The translations under genes were made by a program, and so were the position numbers. The notes below the pieces were generated by a model that was given only the letters and a program-made list of their open reading frames with translations, ran no database searches and was not told the DNA's origin. From Imbricaverruca yamaguchii (lineage: Eukaryota > Arthropoda > Thecostraca > Neoverrucidae), in assembly GCA_034440575.1 (NCBI GenBank), contig JAOTOL010001656.1, forward strand, positions 2,916,501-2,980,500: a stretch of DNA of 64,000 bases, read 5' to 3'. Shown here piece by piece: positions 24,263 to 35,364 of this stretch (its first letter is position 1; the number at the start of each line of letters is the position of its first letter).

Positions 24263-24675
24263 CAGTGCTGGGCACGCGATCGAAAATAGGTGGTCCGCGA
24301 TTGGTATTCCGCTATCGAAAATTTGGCGTTTCGCGATCGCGGAATAATTTTCGATTAAAATTCCGCGATCGTTAATTCCGCCATCGGTAATCGCTAGCGA
24401 AGTTTTTCAGCACCCAAAAGCACCCCAGCGAAGTTTTACCGCTTATTCGCGCATTTCTTCAAAGAAATGAAGTCAATAAGCGGTAACGCGGGACAATTTT
24501 TGTCTTTTCTAGCTTTACATTTTGGATCGCGGACTAAAAATCGCGGAATTTAAGGAGGAAAAAATCCGCGATCGCGATCGCGGAATTTATTCAAATTTAA
24601 TAAATTTCTGCGATCGATTTTTGGTAGTCTGCGATCGCGGAATCGCGAAGTATAATTCCGCGATGCCCAGCACTG
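24263..24675. mobile_element. hAT-type MITE, 413 bp, CGATCG-rich
   Basis: The inverted ends are CAGTGCTGGGCACGCGATCG and, inward from the right, CAGTGCTGGGCATCGCGGAA. The 8-bp flanks are TGAAAGAT (24,255-24,262) and TGAAAGAG (24,676-24,683). The interior is packed with self-complementary CGCGATCGCGATCGCGG words, so the whole element can fold on itself. Noncoding. Confidence 0.9.
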
Positions 24676-24785
24676 TGAAAGAGTATCTTTTACCTTGCCT
24701 CGCGTTTCAGGCCGGGAGAAGACATGGTTATTGTCATGATTGGGACGAGTGGTGGGACCCATCTGCCACTTACTCCCTTGGTGAC

Positions 24786-25035
24786 CATGGGCGTAGCAAT
24801 GTGCCGAAAAGTGGGGGGAGGGCGAAGAAAACTTTGGTCCTGTATTATATATAAAAAAGAAAGAAATCCACACCATCCTGATAAATTTATCAACGGATTT
24901 GGGCTCCTTATGATTTGGTCTTTCTCCTCAGATATAAAACTTCTATGTAGCAAAATATTTGGCAAAATTGAGGAATTGTTTCGACTGAAAAGTGGGTGAC
25001 ATGGCCCCCTGCCCCCCCCTGTTCCTACGCCTATG
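24786..25035. mobile_element. TIR element of the CATAGGCGTAGGAAC family
   Basis: The ends are inverted: CATGGGCGTAG on the left and GTTCCTACGCCTATG on the right. The interior matches 30,701-30,984 in the opposite orientation (GATATAAAACTTCTATGTAG, ATAAATTTATCAACGGATTT). Target duplications are not clear, so the superfamily stays open. Confidence 0.75.
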
Positions 25036-26249
25036 CCATGGTCTGTGTGAATGAGGATTGTTCATATTTGTACTATTGCGATCTTAGCAATAAATACGTC
25101 TAGTTGCAGATCCAGGAAATGTGAATTGGGACCTTACATATTCCTCAGACATGTGCACCAATGTGCCACTGCCTACTTTCCACTTTTAACTTTGGTCTAT
25201 AGAATGGCACATGCTAGACCACCAGACATCTTTTGTTGGTGAAGTAGAAAAGTTCTGCTTTATCAACAATCTATGGATGAATATGGACCCTGTTCTAAAC
25301 TTGATAAATGATGAGTTTACCAATAGGTGTATCTAGCTAACATCCTTCTTCCAATGCCATGAGAGGATGAACTTCCTCGGACATGAGGGGCCACCTCTGA
25401 CAAATGGGTGACAAAGTTGTTATGTCCTGGTGCTGGTATGCATTTTGTACTCATTTGGGTGATGATTCCTTTCACAACACCTACATTCCACAACTTTTGT
25501 GTGTAATGCGGGTTCCATATTTGAGGCAAGTTCACGTTGCTTTTCACCGAATTTCAGTCGTTTCATTAAAAAAAAACACACATGTCAATTTTAACCGGGG
25601 AGGTCATGTCATCTCTCTTGAAACCTGAAATCCCATCAGCTACGTAATACTTAGCTGGAAATGGCATCTACCATCCCCCTCCCACATGGTATGAAAAAAG
25701 CGAGAAAAAAAACGCTAGCCGGAAGGGTAATTTCCGGCTACCGGAAGGCAAAATTTCGGCTACCAGAAGGTGTTTTACACTCACACGGCCTAACCGGAAG
25801 GCGATAATAACAAACAAAAAACCGCCCATAACGATATATGTGCGGCCCCAGTCACTAGTTTGGCTTTTTCTCCTACCGCGCTCTCCCCCGGTTGACGACA
25901 CTCGTCCGGGCAATTTGCCCCTCTTGGGCAAAATCCGTGGCGTCGCCACTGCACCAGTCACCACTTTCCTAACACATGAGGGAGCATCAAGCAATTTGAC
26001 TAATCTAGCTTCAGATATTTGTTTTATGCATACAGTTTTACTCACCATTGAGCAACTGTATACCCCACCCAATGCCATTTTTATTTGTGTTGTATAAATG
26101 TAATAATAACATAAGGTGGCGGATGCTGGCAGATATCCTAAGGGTTCCTCTTCATTTCCAGAAATCGTGTTTTACAACAAACAAAAAAACTATTCCATGA
26201 CCAACTGCTTCACCATCCTGTACCTCTGGTTGTGCCAGAGGCTCTGAAG
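25036..26249. other. No gene recognised
   Basis: The stretch 25,700-25,800 has repeated CCGGAAGG / TTTCGGCTACC words. The word GTGGCGTCGCCACTG at about 25,940 resembles a solo hAT right end, but no left partner was found. Open frames lack recognisable domains. Confidence 0.45.
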
Positions 26250-26279
26250 ATGGACATACGAAGTTTCTTCGCGAAAAAG
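26250..26279 (+). CDS. hAT-derived gene, exon 1
   Basis: Ten codons, MDIRSFFAKK, ending at a strong donor (AAG|GTAAGTAAGG). MDIRSFF-like N-termini are typical of ZMYM/TTF-type hAT proteins (52-kDa-repressor-like). Phase 0 into exon 2. The start is chosen because the motif begins at this ATG; an in-frame upstream extension cannot be excluded. Confidence 0.6.
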
Positions 26280-26564
26280 GTAAGTAAGGGTGGATGTAAT
26301 TATGCATCAACAAACAGCTGATCGCGCTACTTACCTATGCAGCTAAATGAAAAACTACGTTTTTCCATTAGGCACTTTATGCCATGCCAACATTCACTCT
26401 TCACTGTTGCTATGCTGAACGATATGCCTGTATATGCCTGTTGCGATGTATGTGTATACCGATATACCTGTTACCTGTTTCGTCACTTCGAATAATACTA
26501 ATAATAATAGCAATAATAATAATTAGCATAATTTCTCCAAATTCATAATTAGTGGCATCGTAGA

Positions 26565-26694
26565 TTTAATTAAAATTAGGACATCACCACTATGTGAACA
26601 TGTTGGTTGGAGCGCTTTCGATCCGTATTACGAATCGTCATCGGCAACACTCGGTACGGATTCACTCAGTGGTGATGTCCTAATTTTAATTGAA
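26565..26694. mobile_element. Small inverted-repeat element in intron 1
   Basis: Arms of 27 bp (26,565-26,591 and 26,668-26,694), with one mismatch, share the core AATTAGGACATCACCACT. The 76-bp centre, read on the minus strand, contains GATGAC, then GATTCG-TAATA-CGGATC as a short stem-loop, then GAAAGC. Confidence 0.75.
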
Positions 26695-26774
26695 TTATCA
26701 TAATATTGTCAACTGCAGTTGCTTCATAGAAGTCCCTTCATTGATGGATATTTATCACATGCTGCTATTCACAG

Positions 26775-26994
26775 TCCACCCTGGATAATCCATCCGCTCC
26801 TGCGCCTACACCTGCACCGTCTGCTCCTGCGTGTTTGCCTACGCCAACGCATCCTGTGCCAGAACCCACGTCTCCTTCTGCGCCAGCATCCGCTTCTTCA
26901 AGCAGTCCCTCTGACCTGCATACTGATGCTGAGGGAAAGATAGAGCTTGTCTTCGGCAAATCGGCAAACCGTGGGATATCGCCGGCAACTGCAG
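26775..26994 (+). CDS. hAT-derived gene, exon 2
   Basis: The exon lies between an acceptor (TATTCACAG|TCC) and a donor (GCAG|GTAATG). It encodes a Pro/Ala/Ser-rich linker (NPSAPAPTPAPSAPA...SASSSSPSD) followed by GKIELVFGKSANRG. The length of 220 nt gives phase 1 at the 3' end, which matches exon 3. Such disordered linkers between the N-terminal MDIRSFF and the TTF zinc finger are usual in this protein group. Confidence 0.6.
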
Positions 26995-27062
26995 GTAATG
27001 TGAACAACTACTTGCCGGTTTGATATGCATACCTACTTTTAATTTCTGTTTTGGTGACTTAA

Positions 27063-28054
27063 CCCTATTACTGGCGGGCCTTACGAGGTTCAGTTTCTGG
27101 CGGGGGGCCTATTCGGCCCCCCCTAAGATCTGGCGATCTATGCTTCCTAGCGCAAATCCGAAAATAGCGTTGGATAGCTCGTACCGTGAACTCTAGAAAG
27201 TATTTCGGTAATTTTGTACCTCAGGTCAATGGTTTGACCTCCAGAGGTCGTCGACCATATAGAGGTTACGCAAAGTTTTTCGCCAATAACTTTTCACCTA
27301 ATTCAGATAGAGACTTAAACTCAACGTCATCGTGTTCGCCTTGTTAAGAAGGTTCGAATGATATATAGTCTACCCTAGCCAGGTCAATTTTGACTGTTGA
27401 GCTTAGGTCACGTGACCTACGATGACCTAAAGTCACCGAAAGGGGTCAAGCTGCATATCATATAAAATCTGGTGATAAAACAAACACAATGGCGTTGAGT
27501 TTCACGTTCTAGCTCAATGTGGCGGAGAGCAGTGGTCCAAAAACGGATTTTGAGCCCTGGTGACCTCGGATGACCTCAGAAAGGGAAACCGTCAAATTTC
27601 ACCCCGGGAATCTGTGAAAAGGTGGGAGCGAACATGATTCTGAAAGTTGTGAGCCGTTTTGATCATATTTGTGGCCTTGGCAGTGTCATTTTTAATTTCC
27701 CATGTTATTCCAATTGGAGAGGTCACCTCGTCACCTGACGTCAGGTCAACGCTAGAGAAAAAACCGAACTATATGTTATACATCTCTGTATGGCCATGAA
27801 GTGTGGTAATTTTTAAATTGACCGGTGTAAAAGTGTGGGTGCGATGGGGCTCCAAAGTTGAAATGAGGTGACCTCAGTTGGCCTGATCTGGTGACCTGAC
27901 CTGACGTGACCCGGGGTTAAAAGTTTGACACAACCTGTCAAAAGGACCAATAAAGAAAGTCAGAGGGTTTCAGGTCTTTATCGCCAGCCGTTCCGGAGAA
28001 ACTAGCAAAAAACCTGAGGGAGGCCTTAAAGGCCGCCCGCCAGCAGTAATAGGC
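27063..28054. mobile_element. TTAA-flanked TIR element (piggyBac-like ends), intron 2
   Basis: TTAA flanks both sides (27,059-27,062 and 28,055-28,058). The inverted ends start CCCTATTACTGGCGGGCC and, inward from the right, GCCTATTACTGCTGGCGGGC. TTAA followed by CCYTA-type ends is the piggyBac pattern. The 992-bp interior has no transposase and is full of GGTGACCT / AGGTCA words. Confidence 0.82.
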
Positions 28055-28480
28055 TTAATGTGTTTCTGAATTCCATTACACCGAATGTAAATGTCTAATG
28101 TGCTATATCGTCCAAAGTGAGGCAGTTAATTAATTTGGTCAAATCCGATATTGCTTATTTTACTGCACATACCCCACTTATATGTTATTCGTACCAAGTA
28201 CCAACACAAATGTCACACATTGCGATTAAGAGAGGTCTGTAGTAGTGTACATTTATCGTTCCTTTGGGGTTTAAACGTACATAAATGAAATAATGGGGTT
28301 TGCAGCTGATTGACTTGTGTAAGATCCTAGAAATGACATTAAGTTCATAACCTATTCTGCTTAAAGTTATCTAATCAGCCAGTGAAGCAAAGAAGCAAGG
28401 GCCTTATAATGGAAGTAGTGTATCTGCACAGGTGGTATAGCTAACTGATTTTTGGTTGTGTTGAGGACTTGAGGTCAATA

Positions 28481-28641
28481 CAGGGGCGCAGCCAGGGGGA
28501 GGGGGCAATTCCCCCCCCCCCCCCGTTACGACCGATGTTTTCTCTTTTTTTTTTACCATTGGAACTGCCCATCAGCAACAGTCTACCCCTCCCTTTAGCA
28601 TTACCTTGCTCCCCCTTAGGACAGTCCTGGCTGCGCCCCTG
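28481..28641. mobile_element. hAT-type MITE, 161 bp, intron 2
   Basis: Perfect 8-bp duplications GGTCAATA flank the element (28,473-28,480 and 28,642-28,649). Perfect inverted ends are CAGGGGCGCAGCCAGG / CCTGGCTGCGCCCCTG. Noncoding. It lies in the second intron of the hAT-derived gene. Confidence 0.93.
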
Positions 28642-28936
28642 GGTCAATATCTCCTTGAACATGAGAAGCATTACTTGTGGCACCTTTTTATAGATGAAGG
28701 TAATTCACACCTGCAAAGTGGTGCAATAAGACAGCTGTTTCAAACAATATAAATGAATTGCAGGCAAAACAATCGACAGAACAACCCAGTGAAAAACATT
28801 TGCATAAAAATATAATTGCTGTTGTTACCATTACACAGTCAATGATCACAGCTGCTGGAATACCAAGACTCGCAATTTTTGTGTGTGAAAATAACGAGAT
28901 AAATAATTGGTAATTAGTCGTATTTCCTGTTTTCAG

Positions 28937-29859
28937 TTCCACCATGCTCATCGCCTTGCTGTTCCACGGTCCATCCCCACCAACCGACCGACACTGCCAC
29001 GCTCTCAAAGACTGCGCGTGATCAGGGCGGACGAACGCGATCATTTTGTCCCGAATGGTACAATAATTATGCGTGGCTAAGCCTCTGCTTAGAGTCTGGA
29101 AAGGTTTTCTGTCATGTATGGCGGAGGCAGCACAAGCTCGGAAAGCTAACGATGAGCAAAAACAAAGAGGCTGCGTATGTGGAAGATGGCTTCAACAATT
29201 GGAAGAAGGCGCAAGAGAGTTTCAAAACGCATGAAAACTCAATGTGTCACCATGAGGCATGCACGAAAGAACTGAAAGAGAAACAGCAGACCATCTCTGC
29301 GCTTCTGTCTCAGCAGACCAGCGAGGAGCAGTCCCGGCGCAGAAAATGCCTGAAAAAGGTCATCGAGACTCTGGTATACTTGTTGCGACAAAACATTCCC
29401 ATAAGGGGGAAACACGAAATGGACGGGAACCTCAGCCAACTCCTCCTCATCAGAAAGAAGGACGTGCCAGAGCTCAACAACTGGAATCACTACCTGTCTC
29501 CCGTGATCCAGAACGAGCTGATTCGTTCGATCGGCACGACACTTCTGCGCAACATGCTGAAAGACATCCGAGAGGCAAAGTTCTTTGCTATTCTAGCAGA
29601 CGAGGCCACTGACTTGTCACTCAAACAGCAGGTCAGCCTCTCCATACGTTGGGTGGACGCCAATCTGCAGATCAACGAGGATCCCGTGGAACTGATTCAC
29701 ACCGAGGTAACCACCGGTGAAGTACTTGCGGACACGCTTAAGGACGCACTGGTGCGTATGGAGCTGCCGCTGAGTCGCTGTCGCGGACAAGCCTACGATG
29801 GGGCTGGAAATATGCAGGGGCGAGTGAAAGGAGTGGCGGCGAGGATCAGCGAAGAGTGA
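28937..29859 (+). CDS. hAT-derived transposase gene (TTF zinc finger, DUF4371), exon 3
   Basis: The exon follows a good acceptor (TTTCCTGTTTTCAG) and continues in frame from exon 2, giving a 390-residue product. It has a TTF-type zinc finger (RSFCPEWYNNYAWLSL...KVFCHVW..., then GFNNWKKAQESFKTHENS..HHEA) and the DUF4371 part of the hAT RNase H-like fold (AKFFAILADEATDLSLKQQV with the first catalytic Asp, and CRGQAYDGAGNM with the second). One expected Cys of the finger is Trp (FCHVW for FCxxC). The TGA at 29,857-29,859 comes long before the helical insertion and third acidic residue. It could be a dead transposase or a domesticated short protein. The family assignment is firm, the activity is not. 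Confidence 0.8.
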
Positions 29860-30030
29860 CGGATCCGACGCATCAAGTCGTATCTCCGCTCTACCATGGG
29901 ACTTAACGCTGCGATGGTGTGCACTGTGCACCGTCAGCGCGTCGACGAGCTGGATGTGGATGCCATTGCCTCGGAGTTCTTCGCAGCAAATGATCGGCGT
30001 CGCTCGTTCTTCGGCGTGTAATCCAGGTTG
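29860..30030 (+). pseudogene. hAT transposase C-terminal remnant
   Basis: Downstream of the stop, a frame reads VCTVHRQRVDELDVDAIASE followed by FFAANDRRRSFFG, resembling a segment found later in TTF-type hAT proteins. The intervening few hundred codons are absent, so the gene carries an internal deletion rather than a simple end truncation. Confidence 0.45.
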
Positions 30031-30700
30031 GACATCACTGTGGCACTCTGTCTGCGAGATATACCCTGCGACTATTCCGAAATGCTAAGCAATGCTTGCT
30101 AAACCAGGTACGGAGTGTATGTTGTGCTAGGATGGAGCTTAAGTCCTGTACTGCTTGTTTCCGTGGTCGTGGCTCGTTTATTCGTAAAATCCCTGGTGCC
30201 CCGGCACTCAATCTTCGTGTTTGGGGCCTCGAATCGCCAGGGATAGATACTCTTTAGTTGCGATGGAAATATCAATCTTAATGAGAATGGCATGATTGAC
30301 AACTAAAAAAGTGCATGCCTGTAATTTTGAAAGGAAATTGGGATGAAGTAATAAATGTGTAATGGTACTGCTCCATTTGATTTTGTGATTGAAGCCAGAG
30401 ACGGAGTTATCGAGGTGGAGGTACAGGGGTAAAAAATAAGGTGGTCGCCGACCACACTTCCTCGGTGGTCTCCCTACATGGGGTATTGAACGTTGGAGAT
30501 ATTGATTTTGGGACTCCGGACATCGGTTATATTTTGGTTAATCCTCGGCAAATAAAACGGTACATAGCATAGCATTCCCTCGCTTCCTTCGTATATTCTA
30601 GATAGTCGACTATTTACTTACATTCTATTTACCTGCAGGGCTCCTAAGGATAAGGTGCATGTTCCTAATAATTATACCTATGCAAATGTATCCGTTTTTG
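30031..30700. other. No gene recognised
   Basis: Flank of the hAT-derived gene. Only short frames without recognisable domains. Confidence 0.45.
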
Positions 30701-30984
30701 CATAGGCGCAGGAACCGGTGGGAACACTGGGGTCATGGCCCCACCACTTTTCATTCTAAATAATTCCTAAATTTGCCAAATAAATTAATATTTGGAAGTT
30801 TTATATCTGGAGAGGAAGACCAAAGCACAAGGAGCTCAAATCCGTTGTAAAATTTTATCAGGAGGGTCTGAATTTTTGATAATATGGGGCCAAAGTTTTC
30901 TTGGCCCCACCACTTTTCCGCGAACATGCGTTTTTGCCACATGAGGCTGGCCCCACCACTTTTCAAAACGTTCCTACGCCCATG
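30701..30984. mobile_element. TIR element of the CATAGGCGTAGGAAC family
   Basis: The ends are inverted: CATAGGCGCAGGAACCGGTG on the left, GTTCCTACGCCCATG on the right. There are three GGCCCCACCACTTTTC words. It is the opposite-orientation relative of 24,786-25,035. Noncoding, no clear target duplication. Confidence 0.78.
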
Positions 30985-32640
30985 TGTACCCTGATATACT
31001 GAACAGCACTTGCCCATTTTTTAAAGAGGAACTTTGTGCCCTCATCAAATTCAGAGAATAAATATCACCGATGGGCTACCATCAGAAAGTAAATAAAAAT
31101 ATTAGTTTTGCATGACAACACCAAGTAGTCAGTCACTTAGAGGATAGTTCTGACACGGATGTTGAACTATGTGTCCGTTTGTACCCCTAAATATTAGCAA
31201 ATAATGCTATTGAACATCATTTCGGAAGCTCTCGAAATGGCGTCAACCATGGACCCCATGCGACCCTTGACCGTTGGATCTAAATGCGACATCTCACATG
31301 GTCAGTACCCAAGGATACTGATAAATCACATGCTGGGCATTGTACGCACATATCGACTACTGGTTTTACACCGAAAACGACTGAACACAAAAATTTGAGA
31401 TTTTGTTCGACGAAAAATGAGCATTAAGGTCATCTTGAAAGTCAACCAGTGACCCGAAGTATAAACAGTGAGCCCAATGGGAAGACTTCATAGCGCGCAA
31501 CACGCAGGCTTTGGTTCATGTTTGCATTCTCAGTTTAAAATCGTCACGGAGTATGGTGTACACTCCCCTGTACTGAGAATTGCGGTAAAACGTCGTGAGC
31601 CGACTCGTTAACAAGCTTTTTTCCAGTGAATGCTGGTTCAGCGTTTCCAGACAGGCCAGCCCTTTGCATTGAGCTCAGGCTTGTGGGATACATTTTCTTC
31701 CAGAAACTCACCTGTCGCGCATCCCTTAACGTGTCGATTGGCATAGGCGTACCGGAGGGGGGGGGGCAGGGGGCCTTGCCCCCACATTTGTTTGCTTTTT
31801 TGACCGAAAGGTGCCCTCTTGGCCGGAACGTCCCAAATTTAGCCCAAAAATCACCTGCCTTATGCGCCCTGCCTGTGTCATAGGTGCCGTGCCGTTTGGG
31901 CCCAAAAGTGCCCTTTTGGCCTACAAATGACATTCCCCTGCGCCATTTCCTGTCCTATGCCTGTCCCAATTAGGTGCCCTTTTCATCTAAAAGTGCTCTC
32001 TGCCCTGCCCAGGCTCTGTGCTATACATATAACATATAACGTGACCCATGGAAAATTCATGCCCCCACCCACAGGTCAGCAAACCTTCATGTGTGCCCCG
32101 GGCCGCAGTGCCCTTTTGGAGCCGGTCAAGTGCCCTTTTGGAACCGGCCAAGTGCCCTTTTCGGTCCGCCCCCCCCCCATGGAAGAATCCTGGGTGCGCG
32201 CCTGCCGATTGGTGCATGAGTCATAAATCACGCCCAGTCTACCGTGTTCGGTGTCATTGGTGGACATAACACCGGTGGCGCCTCTAGTGGCGGGTTTGTG
32301 AAGGAACACCAAAAGAGTGGGCTTGCTCTGATCAATGATATATTATTATTCCTAGAGGATACAAGTGATTTTCAATGGTCAAATTTCAACAACATTGAAA
32401 CAAGCTCGCTTATGATGTGTAGTTCGTTATATTATAAAATCATTTCACCCTATCACTTTGCACTTAAATTGAAATGGGAGCAATTGGCCACCCAACATCC
32501 TGTGATGCACGTCATACATGCACGTCGTGCATGTCATACATCTGTGAGATGTGCTGACAATTTCCAATGTTCGTAACTAAACGAAAATCGAACGTGCTAC
32601 ATTTTTATATCCGCTTGAATAACTTTCATGGAGGTCTAAC
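30985..32640. other. No gene; low-complexity stretch
   Basis: From 31,740 (GGCATAGGCGTACCGGAGG) to about 32,180 the sequence is built of CCCTTTTGGCC / AGTGCCCTTTTGG words, an old decayed repeat. No domain-bearing frame. Confidence 0.5.
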
Positions 32641-33150
32641 CCTGCCACTTTTGCATTCAATTCAAGAATTTGTATCCCAAATTACCACATTGTACTACTT
32701 TAAATTGTATATCAGATGCTGTACATTACCGAATTAATAGCCAATGGTCTCAAATAAACCGGTATAAACTCAGCAGCCATTTGATGCCACACTCAACAAC
32801 TTTTATAGATATTTCACCCCGTCATTTTTGCACTCAATTCCAGGATTTGTGTCTCGAATTATCACTTTCTATTCCGTCAAGTTGAATATTCAAGTTTTCT
32901 ACATGAGCGAATTACTTTCCAATGATCTCAAATAAACTGACATAAAAGCAGCCGCCTTCTGATTCCATACTCGGCTACTTTCATAGATATCTAATCCTGC
33001 CATTTCTGCACTCAACTCCAGGATTTCCGTCCCGAATTATCACATTGTATTACTTTTATTTGTATATTATATGCTCTACATTAGCGAATTAATTTCCAAT
33101 GGCCTCAAAGAAACGACATATATGAATCAAATAAACTAGCAAAATAAAGT
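32640..33150. repeat. ~176-bp tandem repeat, three diverged units
   Basis: The motif GYCAYTTYTGCAYTCAAYTCC recurs at about 32,646, 32,821 and 32,998, each followed by GAATTAYCACWTTSTATT and AATGRYCTCAAATAAAC. The last unit runs into the 312-bp repeat described at 33,049. Confidence 0.75.
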
Positions 33151-33360
33151 TCCACCAATTCAACAATACTAAGCAAAATCGGCTCTGCCACGCCAAAATG
33201 GTGAAGGAGAAATTCACGGCCACAGATACATTCTTTCCATTTAACGGCCATAGCGTGATGTCCTTAAACGAAATCGAGAAGACCTGTCAACTTGAATTAC
33301 AATGGTGGCGTAACTCATGTCAGGCACGTCCCCTATCGTTTCAAGTCTGAAAATATGTCT
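33049..33360 (+). repeat. 312-bp direct repeat, left copy
   Basis: From ATTACTTTTATTTGTATATT to GTCTGAAAATATGTCT, this is repeated almost unchanged at 35,365-35,675. The two copies flank the 2-kb repeat copy 2. Confidence 0.9.
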
Positions 33361-35350
33361 AACGGCCCCTAACTTGACAAATTTTCGGAAGATCTTCATT
33401 ATTCTAGCTTTAAACAATGCGCCGGTCATTTCTAAGCAGGTACGCAAAAAATGGCGTATATCTGCGGGTACAATATTGGTCAGAGAAGTCTGACGGGTCG
33501 GCGGATTTCGCCATCCCCCCCCCTGGGCGTGTGTTAACCTGTCATGGACTTGACCTGACCTGACCTCGATAACCTGACATGACTTTGAAACAACATAGCA
33601 TAACAATGTACATCAAACAAGTCGATAGTTTTGGGGAGAACACTTTATTTTTGCCAATATATGGGAAGCGCACCAGCGCCGACATTTGTGGTCTGGCGCT
33701 GATAAAACGTTTTGAATTTAGCGACCCCTAACTCGAAAAATGTTCGAGTGATTTTCATTTGTCTTACTTTAAACAACGCGCCAATCTTTTATAAGCGGGT
33801 ACACAAACAATGGCGTATATCTGCCGGTAATATCTGGAGTTACCTACGAAAAACCGGATGGGTGGGCGGATCCCCCCCCCCCCTCCAGGGCGCGTGTTAA
33901 GACATTCTGGCCCATTGTGCTACGCCAAGCCAAACCCTTCCAGTATCATCTCAGATACTTGTTTTTCAATGGCATTCTCTGGGCCTTCCACGAGAGAGCA
34001 ATGCATCGCGCAACTACCGGTTCATCAACTTGCCCAACTAAAGGGTTAAGTTTATAATAAAGGGGACTAAAGGGGATATATAACTATAACTAAAGGGGAC
34101 CAAAACGACAGGGGCAAGTTGATAGGCGATAGGGCAAGTTTATAAAATGTGAGTAAAATATATCGTGTATAGGTTGCATTAGCTTACGACGTCTGAAAAG
34201 TTCATATTTCACGCTTACAGTAAAAATATGGTTTAAGCCCTGGCTACCCATAGCTCATGGTTTATGCCATTTATGAAGTGCACATACGCTCATTTCGTAG
34301 CTTCACCTTTTCCTTAGTTAAGTGTTTTCCGTCGGGTGAGAAATGCCCGAAGAAATATTGAATAAGGTTATCTTGCAGCAATTTTAGCAAGCGCCTGAAC
34401 AAAATTATATTACTATGTGGTTATTTCATTTCATTCCCAGTCCACAAAACGTTGATACAGCCTGATGTTACATGTTACATGTTGATTGAGTTGATGTACG
34501 CTGTATCAATTTACCCCGCAGGCTTTATGGTGCAGACTGCAACATGTGATGCAACATTACAAGTACAGTGTAGCGGGAAACGATAAAAGCATTTTACCGT
34601 TGCGAAGTTGGAAGAGCATGGTAATGACAACGGACTCTTAAAAAGCTAGCAAGTGGGCGACAGATTAGAAATTAAATGCGAAGTGCAGACATTTAAATTT
34701 TACCTCCGGTCCTAAAATATGCTCAATCGTCCTTATTCCGCAGCCGCGAGTCCAAAGAATCTGCATTTGTTTTTACCACGAGAAGAGGGTGTCAAAAACA
34801 GCATGTGTGGTAGCAATGGAAATCGGCTTAATGTTTTTGAAGAAATGCTGTTGTATCAAACTTCCCGCGAATCCCCTTTTCTTCGTCCATCCCATGGATA
34901 ATGGCTGCATTAGCATATCTTACAGGACGGTACAGTCCACACATGCGATCGGAAATACAGTTTTTCATGCTTTGATAAAAGGTGGTGCTCGGAATGAATA
35001 TTATAATTCACATGTGATACGAAATGTTAACCCGTACCGTCTCCGGGGTCTTCAACCGCCCCCCTCAGGTTTTTCGCGGATAGCGGACAAACGACGCGCA
35101 GCAGCGCGCCCAAATATGGCATACCTCTTTCCACATCAATTTGACATGCTGATTCAATTTTTTTAGGTCAGGTCACCTGGGGTCAACGAGTTAGTCAAGG
35201 TCAAGTGAGGTCACCTCCAAAAACGTTGAACCAGACGTCACGCTTTAACGGATAGATATTTTAATGAAACTTTCAGCGTTTGCTTATCTTTACGGATGTA
35301 ACAAAACGTACGATTGGAATTTTTCATTTTTTGTTTTGTTTTTGATTACA
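33359..35350 (+). repeat. 2-kb dispersed repeat, copy 2
   Basis: Nearly identical to 17,069-19,050, with a few substitutions and small indels (for example an extra CATGTTA near 34,470). It is cut at both ends relative to the family: the left half-element and everything after GATTACAT are missing. It sits between two direct copies of a 311-312-bp host sequence. Confidence 0.88.
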
Positions 35351-35364
35351 TTATTTGTACATAC

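Noticed and set aside
25900..25960. Right end of a further hAT element (GTGGCGTCGCCACTG)
   Set aside because: No matching left end and no 8-bp duplication could be found nearby.
29260..29612. Alternative 117-codon plus-strand frame
   Set aside because: Out of frame with, and fully inside, the hAT transposase exon whose domains are clear.
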